Of a DNA stretch of 64,000 nucleotides, positions 26,397 to 35,619 are shown piece after piece. The notes beneath the pieces were generated by a model that saw only the letters and a list, made by a program, of their open reading frames with translations, did not search any database and was not told where the DNA came from. The DNA comes from Bradyrhizobium sp. 170 (GTDB taxonomy: Bacteria > Pseudomonadota > Alphaproteobacteria > Rhizobiales > Xanthobacteraceae). Numbering within the stretch: position 1 is the first letter of the stretch; each line of letters begins with the position of its first letter. The stretch spans positions 3,162,001 to 3,226,000 of the forward strand of contig NZ_CP064703.1 of the NCBI RefSeq assembly GCF_023101085.1. Direction: 5' to 3'. Position numbers and translations under genes: made by a program.

Positions 26397-27131
26397 ATGC
26401 CGGAGCCCGCCATGACGACAACGCTATCATCAGCCAATGCCGAGTGCCTCAAGCAGGCGTTCCAGCAATGCCGTGACATGGAAGGTACCTTGCGCGAGCA
26501 GCTCGAGGCCTACGCCGCGGCGGGCCGGGAGTTCTTTCCGGCCTATGGCGAGGCGGTCGACCGGCTGGTGGCGCGGCTCAATGAGAACGGCGGCGGCGAA
26601 AATGCGCCGCGGCCGGGCGAAGTGATGCCGTCGTTCCTGCTGCCGGATGAGACCGGCCGGCTGGTCAGCCTGAAATCGCTGACCGACCGCGGCCCGGTAG
26701 CGGTGATGTTCTATCGCGGCCACTGGTGCCCTTATTGCCGGCTGAATGTGCGGGCGGTGATCCAGGCCCAGGACCGGATCAAGGCCCTCGGCGCGCAAAC
26801 GGTTGCGATCATGCCGGAGACGCAGGCTTATGCCGAGAAATTCAAGTCCGAGGCGGAGGCGCCATTTCCGGTGCTGACCGACCTCGATAATGGCTACGCG
26901 CTGTCGCTCAATCTTGCAATCTGGCTCGGCAGCGAGATCCAGCGGCTGCTGTCATACCAGGACATGGCGAGCTTCCAGGGCAATGACGGCTGGGTGCTGC
27001 CGATCCCGGCGACCTTCGTGGTCGGCCGCGACGGATTGGTGAAGGCCCGCTTCGTCGATCCCGATTTTCGGAAGCGCATGGAGATCGACGACCTGATCGC
27101 TGCGCTGAAAAGCGCCAGCGAAGAGCGATAG
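26397..27131 (+). CDS. Peroxiredoxin-like (AhpC/TSA) protein
   Basis: A 244-residue thioredoxin-fold protein of the AhpC/TSA group. The active-site region F-Y-R-G-H-W-C-P-Y-C-R has two cysteines, C111 and C114, in a C-x-x-C arrangement as in peroxiredoxin-like or Prx-Q-related reductases. Residues 1-70 form a helical N-terminal extension. It probably reduces peroxides or disulfides in the cytoplasm. ATG at 26397 or 26412 are both possible. The broken DUF899 gene, also thioredoxin-like, lies next on the opposite strand. Confidence 0.83.
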   Translation: MPEPAMTTTLSSANAECLKQAFQQCRDMEGTLREQLEAYAAAGREFFPAYGEAVDRLVARLNENGGGENAPRPGEVMPSFLLPDETGRLVSLKSLTDRGPVAVMFYRGHWCPYCRLNVRAVIQAQDRIKALGAQTVAIMPETQAYAEKFKSEAEAPFPVLTDLDNGYALSLNLAIWLGSEIQRLLSYQDMASFQGNDGWVLPIPATFVVGRDGLVKARFVDPDFRKRMEIDDLIAALKSASEER

Positions 27132-27170
27132 CGCGGCGACGTGGCTCTGTGGCGCGCCGTCGAGCGTGGT

Positions 27171-27890
27171 TTAATCGTAGTTCACCTTTGGAAAGAATTC
27201 GCCCCGGCCTTCAGGTGTCATGTCGAGAAGACCCCAGAGCGGGTCGGCGAGATCACCAGCGCGATGATGCTGGTTGGGAGCGGGTGGGGCAAAGCTCATC
27301 TCTGAACCCCAGAAGTGCCTGACCGCCCCGTTCTACTTTCTGAAGACGTTGAATATTGTTTCGTCCCAGTTGTCGCCGTCCGGAACGCGATGTTGCGTGC
27401 GCATTCCCTTGGAAAATTTAGACGTGTCACCAAAGTAGTCCGCGTCGTAGCTATTGCCTGCGGTCGAAAGTAGCGAGAGGTGTTCCCAGCCACGTTCGTG
27501 TGCCCAGGCGGCGAGACGCGCGATTGGTGATTTGGCGACGATGTGGAGCGCAGCGCGTTCGCCTGTATGTCTCGCGGCGCCGTCTATCCCATCGAGCAAA
27601 TGGGTACAGCCTGGACACGGCAATTCGCGTTCGGGGCCGTACATGAAGCTGTACAGAATGAGCGTGTCGTGTGGACCGAACAGGTCGGACATCTTCACTT
27701 TCTCCGGCATGCTGGTCTTGCCGATCCGCTCGAAGACATAATCCTCGGGTACCTCACCGCCGAGCGGCAGCGCGCGACGCTTCGCTGCAACGGCCTCAAT
27801 CTGTGCCCGCAGCGCAATCTCGTCATCCAGAAGCGCGTTCCGGGCGGCGCGGTATTCGGCGCTTTCATTGGGGTATTGGATATGTTCCAT
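27171..27890 (-). pseudogene. DUF899 thioredoxin-like protein gene interrupted by an in-frame TAG
   Basis: From ATG at 27890 the frame encodes 185 residues of a DUF899-type protein (Y-R-A-A-R-N-A-L-L-D-D-E near the start; a C-P-G-C pair near the middle) and stops at TAG 27335-27333. The same frame then continues for 53 more codons to a TAA at 27171. It reads R-H-F-W-G-S-E then D-P-L-W-G-L-L-D-M-T-P-E-G-R-G, the usual DUF899 C terminus. The reading frame is kept, so one base change to an amber codon is the only lesion. Either this is a fresh pseudogene, the truncated protein is tolerated, or the base is a sequencing error. Confidence 0.8.
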
Positions 27891-27992
27891 GGCTGTCCTC
27901 TCAGACGCTTTAGGAACCTGTTCGAGACTAAACTCGCCCCGGAAACCAGAGTTCCCCCCACATTATGATGAGGTCGGTTAGCGGGTTGATCC

Positions 27993-28895
27993 TCAGGCGC
28001 TTGCGGTCTTGCCGATGAATTGCTGCCAGTCGGCGCCGCGCAGCATTCGCATCACGGCAGATGCCACGGCGGTCCGTTCGCGCCCGGCGACGCCGTAAAG
28101 GTTCACGGTTCGCCGCGCGTCCAGCCCTTCGACGACGGCACGCGTCAGCGTCGGCGGAATCGACGCGGTATCGGGCACCACGGCGACGCCGATATCGGCT
28201 TCCAGCAGTTCGATCAAATCGCGTTCAGAAGCGATCTCGTGGCAGCGATCCACATCGAGACCGTGCTCGCGAAGCGAAGAGTTCACCCGCGCGCCATGCT
28301 CGCAATAGTTTCGCGACAGCAATTGCTCGGCGCGAAGATCGACGAAATCGATCTTATCGCGGCCTGCCAGCGGGTGGTTCTTGTTGACGACGAGCTGGAA
28401 GTTTTCCGTGAACAGCGGCCAGGTGTCGAGCCGCTCCCACTCCTCGCTGATCTCGGCGGCAATGCCGAGCTCGGCTTCGCCCTTCTTCAGAAATTCCGCG
28501 ACTTCGCGGGCGTTGCCGCGCAGAAAGCGGAACTCCAGGCGGTTGAACATTCGCTTGATCTGGTCGAGATGCGGAATCAAGAGCGACAGGTCGACGGAAT
28601 GGGTCAGCGCGATCCGGAGCGCGCCGACTTCGCCACTCTTGAAGGATGAGGCAAGTTCGCGCGCGCCTGTCGCCGCCTCGTAGCACTGCTTGAGCAGCGG
28701 ATGCATGCGCTGGCCGAGTTCGGTCAACTGCGCCGCGGGTCGCTCGCGGCGAAACAGGTCGCCGCCGAGTTCGGCTTCCAGTTGCTTGATGGCTCGCGTC
28801 AGCGACGGTTGCGTGACGTTGCACTCGTCGGCGGCGCGCGTGAAGTTGAGCACACGCGCAACCGCGAGGAAGTAGCGAACCTGATGCATCTCCAT
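27993..28895 (-). CDS. LysR family transcriptional regulator
   Basis: A 300-residue regulator of standard LysR length. The N-terminal HTH (about 18-37, N-F-T-R-A-A-D-E-C-N-V-T-Q-P-S-L-T-R-A) is followed by a linker helix and a two-lobed effector domain. ATG at 28895 begins the family-typical M-E-M-H-Q-V-R-Y-F-L. It is divergent from the 3-hydroxybutyrate dehydrogenase gene (185-bp spacer) and might regulate it, or the oxidative-stress-like genes at 26397-27890. The effector is unknown. Confidence 0.87.
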   Translation of the reverse strand: MEMHQVRYFLAVARVLNFTRAADECNVTQPSLTRAIKQLEAELGGDLFRRERPAAQLTELGQRMHPLLKQCYEAATGARELASSFKSGEVGALRIALTHSVDLSLLIPHLDQIKRMFNRLEFRFLRGNAREVAEFLKKGEAELGIAAEISEEWERLDTWPLFTENFQLVVNKNHPLAGRDKIDFVDLRAEQLLSRNYCEHGARVNSSLREHGLDVDRCHEIASERDLIELLEADIGVAVVPDTASIPPTLTRAVVEGLDARRTVNLYGVAGRERTAVASAVMRMLRGADWQQFIGKTASA

Positions 28896-29080
28896 GGTCG
28901 TGCCCTGGTCTGTGGTGCGCAAAACGTACCCGATCGCGGCGTCCGATGACACCATAACCGCAATAGCGCCAGCGTATGGTTTCGGAAGCCAGACGGCATT
29001 TCCTTGAGTGAGGGCGGCCGGGCAGGGTGGGGCGGAGATGGTCAGCGTAAGGCGCGAAATCCCCACCCGAAAGGACGGCC

Positions 29081-29905
29081 ATGAATATCCAGCTCAAAAC
29101 ACAAGGTGCTGCGGCTGTGCGGCCGCTGGCCGGCAAGGTCTCGCTTGTCACGGGTTCGACCAGCGGCATCGGCCTCGGGATTGCCCGCACGCTGGCGGAA
29201 GCCGGCTCGGCGGTGGTGCTGAACGGCCTTGGCGCCGCGGCCGAAATCGCCAAAATCCGGGATCAGATCGCCGCCGATTTCGGTGTCGAGGTCAGCTATT
29301 CCGCGGCCGACATGACCAGCAGTGATGCGATCGCCGAGATGATCGCGGCGACCGTCGCCAGTCACGGGCGGCTGGATATTCTGGTCAACAATGCCGGTAT
29401 CCAGCATGTCGCGCCGCTCGATCAGTTTCCGGTCGAGAAATGGAATGCGATCCTGTCGATCAACCTGTCGTCGGCGTTTCACACCACGCGGCTGGCGTTG
29501 CCGGCGATGCGTCAGAACAAATTCGGGCGGATCATCAACATTGCCTCCGCGCATGGATTGGTCGGCTCGCCTTTCAAGGCGGCCTATGTCGCGGCCAAGC
29601 ACGGCATCGTCGGCCTGACCAAGGTAACCGCGCTGGAGACCGCCGAGGACGGCATCACCTGCAATGCGATCTGCCCGGGCTACGTCTATACGCCGCTGGT
29701 CGAGGCGCAGATCGACAGCCAGGCCAGGGCGCACGGCATTTCCCGCGAAAAGGTCATCCACGACGTTCTGCTGGCGCAGCAGCCCAACAAGCATTTTGCG
29801 AGCGTCGAGGAATTGGGCGCGCTGACGGTTTTTCTCGCCAGCGACGCGGCAGCATCGATCACCGGCACGGCTTTGCCGGTCGATGGCGGCTGGACTGCAC
29901 ACTAG
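29081..29905 (+). CDS. bdhA: 3-hydroxybutyrate dehydrogenase
   Basis: A 274-residue classical short-chain dehydrogenase. The NAD loop T-G-S-T-S-G-I-G is at 24-31, N-N-A-G at 103-106, and the catalytic triad is S156, Y169 and K173. The segment after the active site (I-C-P-G-Y-V-Y-T-P-L-V-E) and the Q-P-N-K-H-F-A-S-V-E-E region match D-3-hydroxybutyrate dehydrogenases, which oxidise the polyhydroxybutyrate monomer to acetoacetate. The patatin-like gene 27 bp downstream, commonly paired with it in Bradyrhizobium, supports a role in polymer turnover. Confidence 0.87.
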   Translation: MNIQLKTQGAAAVRPLAGKVSLVTGSTSGIGLGIARTLAEAGSAVVLNGLGAAAEIAKIRDQIAADFGVEVSYSAADMTSSDAIAEMIAATVASHGRLDILVNNAGIQHVAPLDQFPVEKWNAILSINLSSAFHTTRLALPAMRQNKFGRIINIASAHGLVGSPFKAAYVAAKHGIVGLTKVTALETAEDGITCNAICPGYVYTPLVEAQIDSQARAHGISREKVIHDVLLAQQPNKHFASVEELGALTVFLASDAAASITGTALPVDGGWTAH

Positions 29906-29932
29906 CGCCACGAACACCCCAGGGAGCGTATT

Positions 29933-31096
29933 ATGAAAGATGTTCAGGACGCCGGTTCTTCGCCGAACTTGAGATCGCTGGCCAAGTCCGAGCCGGGCCA
30001 GGTCGTGCTGGTGCTGCAGGGCGGCGGCGCGCTCGGCTCTTATCAGGCCGGTGTCTATCAGGCGCTGCATGAAGCCGGCATCGAACCGGATTGGATCATC
30101 GGCACCTCGATCGGCGCCATCAACGCCAGCCTGATCGCCGGCAATGCGCCGCAGAACCGGCTGTCGCGCCTGCGCGAATTCTGGAAGAAGATGGAGCAGA
30201 ATCCGATCTGGAGTTTTCGCGACGTCTTTCCGGGCTTCAACGAAAAGCTCTCTTACTGGTCGACGGTGACCAACGGCATTCCCGGTTTCTTCCGGCCCAA
30301 CCCGCTGGCCCATGCCGGCGACAGCTACCCGCTCGGCGCCGACAACGCCGGCTACTACTCGACCTCGCCGCTGGAGCGGACGCTGACGGAACTGGTTGAT
30401 TTCAATCTGGTCAATCAATGCACGCCGCGCCTGACGGTCGGTGCCGCCCATGTCCGCACCAGCCAGATGCGCTATTTCGACAGCCGCGATGGCGAACTTG
30501 GCGTTAGGCACATCATGGCGTCAGGCGCGCTGCCGCCGGCCTTTCCGGCGATCCGTATCGACGGCGAGCTCTATTGGGACGGCGGCATATTATCGAACAC
30601 GCCGACAGAGGCCGTGTTCGACGACAATCCGCGCAAGAATTCGCTGATCTTCGCGGTGCATCTGTGGAATCCCTCCGGTGCCGAGCCGACCACGATGGCG
30701 GAGGTGCTCAATCGCCACAAGGACGTGCAGTATTCGAGCCGCATCGCCAGCCACATTGCGCGGCAGCAGCAGGCGCATCGCCTGCGCCATGTCATCAACC
30801 AGCTTGCCGCGCGCCTACCGGAGGCCGAGCGTAACAGCGCGGCGGTGAGAGAGCTCACCGGTTATGGCTGCCCGACCCGGATGCATGTCGTGCGGCTGCT
30901 CGCCCCGCAGCTCCGCCGCGAGGACCACACCAAGGACATCGATTTCAGCCCGTCCGGAATCATGCAGCGGTGGGATGCCGGTTACCGCCACACCAGGTCG
31001 GTGCTCGAAAAGAAGCCCTGGGTCGGCGAGTTCGATCCGCTCTCCGGCGTCATCCTGCACGCGGAGATGGAAGTCATGCCGGAGGCGGCGGAATAG
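29933..31096 (+). CDS. Patatin-like phospholipase (DUF3734 type)
   Basis: A 387-residue patatin-fold hydrolase with the Ser-Asp dyad. The oxyanion loop G-G-G-A-L-G is at 30-35, the nucleophile elbow G-T-S-I-G has Ser59, and D216-G-G supplies the aspartate. The C-terminal third (about 250-387) is the DUF3734-like extension found in alphaproteobacterial homologues. It lies directly behind the hydroxybutyrate dehydrogenase gene; the pair is usually linked to polyhydroxybutyrate granules. Whether the substrate is lipid or polyester is not settled by sequence. Confidence 0.86.
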   Translation: MKDVQDAGSSPNLRSLAKSEPGQVVLVLQGGGALGSYQAGVYQALHEAGIEPDWIIGTSIGAINASLIAGNAPQNRLSRLREFWKKMEQNPIWSFRDVFPGFNEKLSYWSTVTNGIPGFFRPNPLAHAGDSYPLGADNAGYYSTSPLERTLTELVDFNLVNQCTPRLTVGAAHVRTSQMRYFDSRDGELGVRHIMASGALPPAFPAIRIDGELYWDGGILSNTPTEAVFDDNPRKNSLIFAVHLWNPSGAEPTTMAEVLNRHKDVQYSSRIASHIARQQQAHRLRHVINQLAARLPEAERNSAAVRELTGYGCPTRMHVVRLLAPQLRREDHTKDIDFSPSGIMQRWDAGYRHTRSVLEKKPWVGEFDPLSGVILHAEMEVMPEAAE

Positions 31097-31103
31097 TCGC
31101 AAG

Positions 31104-32531
31104 TCACGCGAGGATGGAAGGCGCGATCGTCTTGCGATACAGCGCGCTGTAGCAGGCGGCCGAGAGATCCCAGCTAAATGACCGCGCCATCGCGCTGCGC
31201 CGCATCGCGTCGAGGCGGTCCTTGGCGCGGAACGCATCGAACGCGCGCCTGACACCGCCGAGGAAGGACTCCGCCGACGGCTTCGGAAACAGGAAACCAG
31301 TCTCGCCGTCCTTGATGGTTTCCGCCAGCCCGCCGGTCTGGTGGCCGATCGGCAGCGATCCGAACCGCTGCGCATACATCTGGCTCAAGCCGCACGGTTC
31401 GAACCGCGACGGCATCAGCGTGAAATCGCTGCCGGCAAAAATTCGGCGCGCCTGGGCGTCGTTGAAGCCGATGACGACGCCGATCGCATCCGGCCTGCGG
31501 CGATGCGCGTTGACCAGCGCCTGTTCGATCTGAGCCTCGCCGCTGCCGGTCACCACGATCTGCCCGCCCGCCTCGATGATTTCGTCGGCGGCGGACAGGA
31601 CGAGGTCGACGCCCTTCTGGTGCACCAGGCGGGCGACAAGGCCGAACAGCGGACCGCGCGACAGCGCCAGGCCGAACTGCTTGCGGACGTAATCGGCATT
31701 CGCCTGCTTGCCCTCCCAATCGCCGGGGGCGAAGGTCTGCGCCAGATGCGCGCAGGCGCTGGGATCCCAGCTTTCGTCGATGCCGTTCAGGATGCCGGTC
31801 AGTTGCGCCGCGTTCGAGCGACGCTGCAGCAGGCCTTCAAGCCCGCAGCCGAGCTCGCGCGTCGTGATTTCCTTCGCATAGGTGGCGCTGACGGTGGTCA
31901 GGTGCGAAGCGTAGACGAGGCCGCCCTTGAGGAACGAGACATGGTCGTAGAATTCGAGCCCGTCGATGTGGAAGGAGCTTTCAGGCGCCCCGATCCGGCG
32001 CAGCGAGTCCGGCGGGAACAGCCCCTGATAGGCGAGGTTGTGAATGGTCAGGATCGAGGGAACCTTTGAACCTCGCCATGCCAGATAGGCCGGCGCCAGC
32101 GCGGCCTGCCAGTCGTTGGCATGGATCAGGTCTGCTGCCCAATTCTTGTCCAGGCTGCCCGCGGCAAGTTCGGCGGCGGCGGATGCGAACCGACCGAATC
32201 TGACGTCGTTGTCCGGCCAGTCGCGCCCGGATTCGTCGCCATAGGGGTTGCCCGGCCGGTCGTAAAGTTGCGGGCAGAGCAGGACGTAAACCGGCAGACC
32301 ATCCTTGGTCGCTGCCCGCCCGAGCGAGCAGGCCGGCATCTCCGCCAGAGAGGGGCATTCCCCAACGATTTCAATGTGGGTGAACTGTTCGATGATGTCC
32401 CGATAGCCGGGCAGCATGATCCGGACGTCACTCCAGCGGCGTAGCGCCCGGGGTAGGGCGGCGGATACGGCGGCGAGACCGCCCACCCGGACGAAGTCAT
32501 CCATTTCAGTGGTGACGAACAAGACCTTCAA
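31104..32531 (-). CDS. glgA: Glycogen synthase (ADP-glucose type)
   Basis: A 475-residue GT5 glucosyltransferase that elongates alpha-1,4-glucan from ADP-glucose. Evidence: the N-terminal F-V-T-T-E-M and V-G-G-L motif, and the C-terminal S-R-F-E-P-C-G-L-S-Q-M-Y-A-Q-R-F-G-S-L-P segment with the catalytic glutamate. The lysine of the usual K-x-G-G-L loop, implicated in ADP-glucose binding, is Arg15 here. Translation seems to start with TTG at 32531, after AAGGA. Its end is 7 bp from the convergent patatin gene. No other glg gene is adjacent. Confidence 0.88.
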   Translation of the reverse strand: MKVLFVTTEMDDFVRVGGLAAVSAALPRALRRWSDVRIMLPGYRDIIEQFTHIEIVGECPSLAEMPACSLGRAATKDGLPVYVLLCPQLYDRPGNPYGDESGRDWPDNDVRFGRFASAAAELAAGSLDKNWAADLIHANDWQAALAPAYLAWRGSKVPSILTIHNLAYQGLFPPDSLRRIGAPESSFHIDGLEFYDHVSFLKGGLVYASHLTTVSATYAKEITTRELGCGLEGLLQRRSNAAQLTGILNGIDESWDPSACAHLAQTFAPGDWEGKQANADYVRKQFGLALSRGPLFGLVARLVHQKGVDLVLSAADEIIEAGGQIVVTGSGEAQIEQALVNAHRRRPDAIGVVIGFNDAQARRIFAGSDFTLMPSRFEPCGLSQMYAQRFGSLPIGHQTGGLAETIKDGETGFLFPKPSAESFLGGVRRAFDAFRAKDRLDAMRRSAMARSFSWDLSAACYSALYRKTIAPSILA

Positions 32532-32717
32532 GACAAGTGTCCTTGTACCTGCCGCAATATTATTGATGCAAGAATGGGTCCAACTTCCTTACGTGTTACA
32601 ACGCGCGCTCGGGGCGGTCGTTCCTGAGCGAACTACTTTCCTGTCGACGCTGCACAATTTAGGGTCACGGCCGCTGACCAAAACGAATGGCCGCAAAAGG
32701 CCGGGGAGTTTCACGCA

Positions 32718-33923
32718 ATGACCATAGCCGGCAATGATCAGAGGAATTTGACAGGCAGCTTCGCAGGCCTGCGGGTCCTCGATTTCTCCACTACGATTGC
32801 CGGCCCCCATTGTACACGCATGCTCGCCGATATGGGAGCGGAGGTTATCAAGATCGAGACTGAGGAAGGCGAGACGATGCGGACCCGCCCGCCGGTGCGG
32901 AATAATTGCTCGACCGCCTTCGGCCAGCTCAACGTAGACAAGAACAGCCTGGTGCTGGATTTGAAGTCACCTGAGGGAGCGGAGGCCGTCCGCCGCCTGG
33001 TCGCGACCGCGGACGTGCTGGTGGAAAATTTCCGTCCGGGCGTGATGCGGCGATTGAAGCTCGACTACGCCGCGCTGCATGAGCTCAACCCGAAACTGGT
33101 ATACTGCTCGATCTCGGGATACGGCCAGACCGGGCCGTCGGCGGAGCTGCCGGCCTATGCGCCGGTGATTCACGCGGCCTCGGGCTATGAGATGGCGCAT
33201 CTGGCCTACCAGCCGGGACGCAGCCGGCCGGACTATTGCGGCATCTACCACGCCGACGTGCTCACCGGCGTCTACGCGTTCGGCGCGATCTCGGCGGCGC
33301 TGTATCAGCGCAAGACAACTGGGCAGGGCCAGCATATCGACGTCTCGATGCTGGAATCCATGCTGAGCCTGACGCTGAACGAACTGCAATGGTCGCAATT
33401 CGAAGTGAAGCCGACGCAGCGGCCGATGTTCGGCCCGATCGAGACGACGGACGGCTACGTGATGATGGCGATCGCCAGCGAGAAAACCTTTCAGAGCCTG
33501 ATGCAGGTGATCGGTAACCCCGAATGGGTGAGCGATCCGCGCTTTGCGAGATATTCCGATCGGCGGGAAAACTGGACGAGCCTGATCGAAGGCGTCGAGG
33601 CGTGGTCGCGCACTGTCACGACCGAACAGTGTCTCGTAGCCCTCAATACGCACGGCGTTCCGTCATCGGCCTATCGCACCGTCGCCGAGGCGCTGCGCGA
33701 TCCGCAGATCGCCCACCGCGGCGCATTGGCCGAGGTCGAGGACGGCGGCGGCACGTTCAAGGTGCTCAACCTGCCGTTCCGCATGTCGGGCGCCAAAGTG
33801 TCGGCGGCCAGGCGCATGTCGACGCTCGGCGAGCACACACGTGCCTACCTGAAAGAGACCGGCTTGTCGGAGGATGAAATCGCAGCCTTTGCCGGCAAGG
33901 CGCAGGCGACCGCGCGCGCCTGA
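32718..33923 (+). CDS. CaiB/BaiF family CoA-transferase
   Basis: A 401-residue class III CoA-transferase, which moves CoA between carboxylic acids through an aspartyl-CoA thioester. The opening L-R-V-L-D-F-S-T-T-I-A-G-P and A-D-M-G-A-E-V-I-K-I-E are typical, and D180 (G-I-Y-H-A-D-V-L-T-G) is the expected catalytic aspartate. Substrate acids are unknown. The dipeptide/nickel-type importer follows after about 150 bp on the same strand, so the imported compound might be the acid activated here. Confidence 0.88.
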   Translation: MTIAGNDQRNLTGSFAGLRVLDFSTTIAGPHCTRMLADMGAEVIKIETEEGETMRTRPPVRNNCSTAFGQLNVDKNSLVLDLKSPEGAEAVRRLVATADVLVENFRPGVMRRLKLDYAALHELNPKLVYCSISGYGQTGPSAELPAYAPVIHAASGYEMAHLAYQPGRSRPDYCGIYHADVLTGVYAFGAISAALYQRKTTGQGQHIDVSMLESMLSLTLNELQWSQFEVKPTQRPMFGPIETTDGYVMMAIASEKTFQSLMQVIGNPEWVSDPRFARYSDRRENWTSLIEGVEAWSRTVTTEQCLVALNTHGVPSSAYRTVAEALRDPQIAHRGALAEVEDGGGTFKVLNLPFRMSGAKVSAARRMSTLGEHTRAYLKETGLSEDEIAAFAGKAQATARA

Positions 33924-34071
33924 CAGCACGGTCCGCATAGCGAAACATGAACCTGCGGCGTTTCATCCGCGGGTTGCGAACGGCCTTGCCCGCGACGGAA
34001 ATTCCAGACAATCTTACCGCAGCGATCACGATCCGGAATACCGGACGGATGACACATCGGAGGGAATATCC

Positions 34072-35613
34072 ATGAATGCGGCGATCCGTTCGGGCGCGCT
34101 TGCGCGAATATTTCTTGTGGCGGGATTTGGTGTGGCGTTGTCGGCAATGCCCGCCAACGCGCAGAAGCCGGGCGGCAGCATCACGGTCGGCCTCGAACTC
34201 GATATCCCCGGTTTCGATCCGCTGAAGGTCGGCGTGTACGACACGGCGGCACTGACCGCGTCATCCGCGATATTCGATACGCTCACCTATCTCGACGCCA
34301 ACGGCAAGCCGCAGCCCAAGCTCGCACTGTCCTGGGAGCCCTCCGAGGACTTCAAGATGTGGACCTTCAAGCTTCGTCCTGGCGTCAAGTTCCATGACGG
34401 CACGCCGCTCAATGCCGAAGCCTACAAGGCCAATTTCGACCGGCAGAAGGATCCTGCGAACAAGTGCCGCTGCGCCTTCTATATCTCCAACGTCAACAAC
34501 GTTCAGGCGCCGGACGAACTGACGTTGGTCTATCATCTCAACGACCCCCAGGTGAACTGGCCTTCGCTGGTTTCTTATGCGAGCCAGAACAGCGCGGTTC
34601 ACTCCCCGACGGCCTGGAAGGCCAAGGGCGATGAATACAACCGCAACCCCGTCGGCAGCGGTCCCTATATTCTGAAATCCTGGACGGCCGGCGATCGCAT
34701 GATCCTGGAGAAAAACCCGGATTACTGGGACAAGGACAAGGTCTATTTCGACCGCATCACGCTGAAGCCGCTGCCCGATGCGCAATCGCGCTTCGCCAGC
34801 CTGCAATCGGGCGAGGTCGACCTGGTCTGGGATGACGAATACAGCGCCGACAATATCCAGAAGGCGCAAAAAGATTCCAAGCTGACGGTGCACACATACG
34901 AGGGGTCCGGTGCGCAGGTCTACGCCTTCAACACCAAGGTCGCGCCATTCGACGACCTGCGCGTGCGCCAGGCGCTGGTAATGGCGCTTGACCGCAAGAG
35001 GATGTCGCAGGCGATCACCAACGGTCTGTCCCGTCCTGCCAGCAATCCCTATGGCGACGGCTCCTGGGTCAAATGCAAGGACGACGGTGCTCTTCCCGAA
35101 GACCTTGAGAAGGCCAAGGCGCTGATCAAGGACTACGGCAAGCCTGTCGATTTCAAGATGCTCGTTACGGCGACGCCGCGCGGACGCATGGTTGGCCAGG
35201 TGCTGCAGCAGTTCTGGAAGCGGGCCGGCGCCAATATGGAGATTGAGCAGGTCGACCAGGCCACCATCCCGCCGCGCGCCTTCATGCGCCAGTTCCAGTT
35301 GACGCCGTGGCGAATTGTCGATCTGGCTGATCCTGACATACAGATGTACTCCAACTTCAAGACCGGAAGTCCGGTGGCGCTTGCCAACTACTCCAATCCG
35401 GAGCTCGACAAGCTGCTCGATCACGCCCGTGTCACGGCAGATACCAATAAGCGCATCGACGACTATTGCGCGATCAGCCGGCTGATCAACAAGGAGGCGA
35501 TCTGGTTCTGGACCTTCCAGAACACCTACTACGCGATATCGAGCGCGAAGGTGAAGGGACTGCCCAAAATGTATAGCGGGGTGATCGACGTATCGCGCGC
35601 CTGGAAGGAATAG
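34072..35613 (+). CDS. ABC transporter substrate-binding protein, family 5 (peptide/nickel type)
   Basis: A 513-residue periplasmic protein of the DppA/OppA/NikA family. A signal peptide covers 1-30 (ending A-N-A), then the typical family-5 opening (G-G-S-I-T-V-G-L-E-L-D-I-P-G-F-D-P). ATG at 34072 gives this signal peptide; an open frame extends 66 codons upstream but has no similarity. First gene of a compact five-gene importer. Family-5 proteins bind peptides, nickel chelates, opines or sugars; the ligand cannot be read. Confidence 0.88.
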   Translation: MNAAIRSGALARIFLVAGFGVALSAMPANAQKPGGSITVGLELDIPGFDPLKVGVYDTAALTASSAIFDTLTYLDANGKPQPKLALSWEPSEDFKMWTFKLRPGVKFHDGTPLNAEAYKANFDRQKDPANKCRCAFYISNVNNVQAPDELTLVYHLNDPQVNWPSLVSYASQNSAVHSPTAWKAKGDEYNRNPVGSGPYILKSWTAGDRMILEKNPDYWDKDKVYFDRITLKPLPDAQSRFASLQSGEVDLVWDDEYSADNIQKAQKDSKLTVHTYEGSGAQVYAFNTKVAPFDDLRVRQALVMALDRKRMSQAITNGLSRPASNPYGDGSWVKCKDDGALPEDLEKAKALIKDYGKPVDFKMLVTATPRGRMVGQVLQQFWKRAGANMEIEQVDQATIPPRAFMRQFQLTPWRIVDLADPDIQMYSNFKTGSPVALANYSNPELDKLLDHARVTADTNKRIDDYCAISRLINKEAIWFWTFQNTYYAISSAKVKGLPKMYSGVIDVSRAWKE

Positions 35614-35619
35614 CCGCTT

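Noticed and set aside
33874..34071. 66-codon upstream extension of the family-5 binding protein
   Set aside because: It would place the signal peptide internally. ATG at 34072 gives a normal secretion signal.
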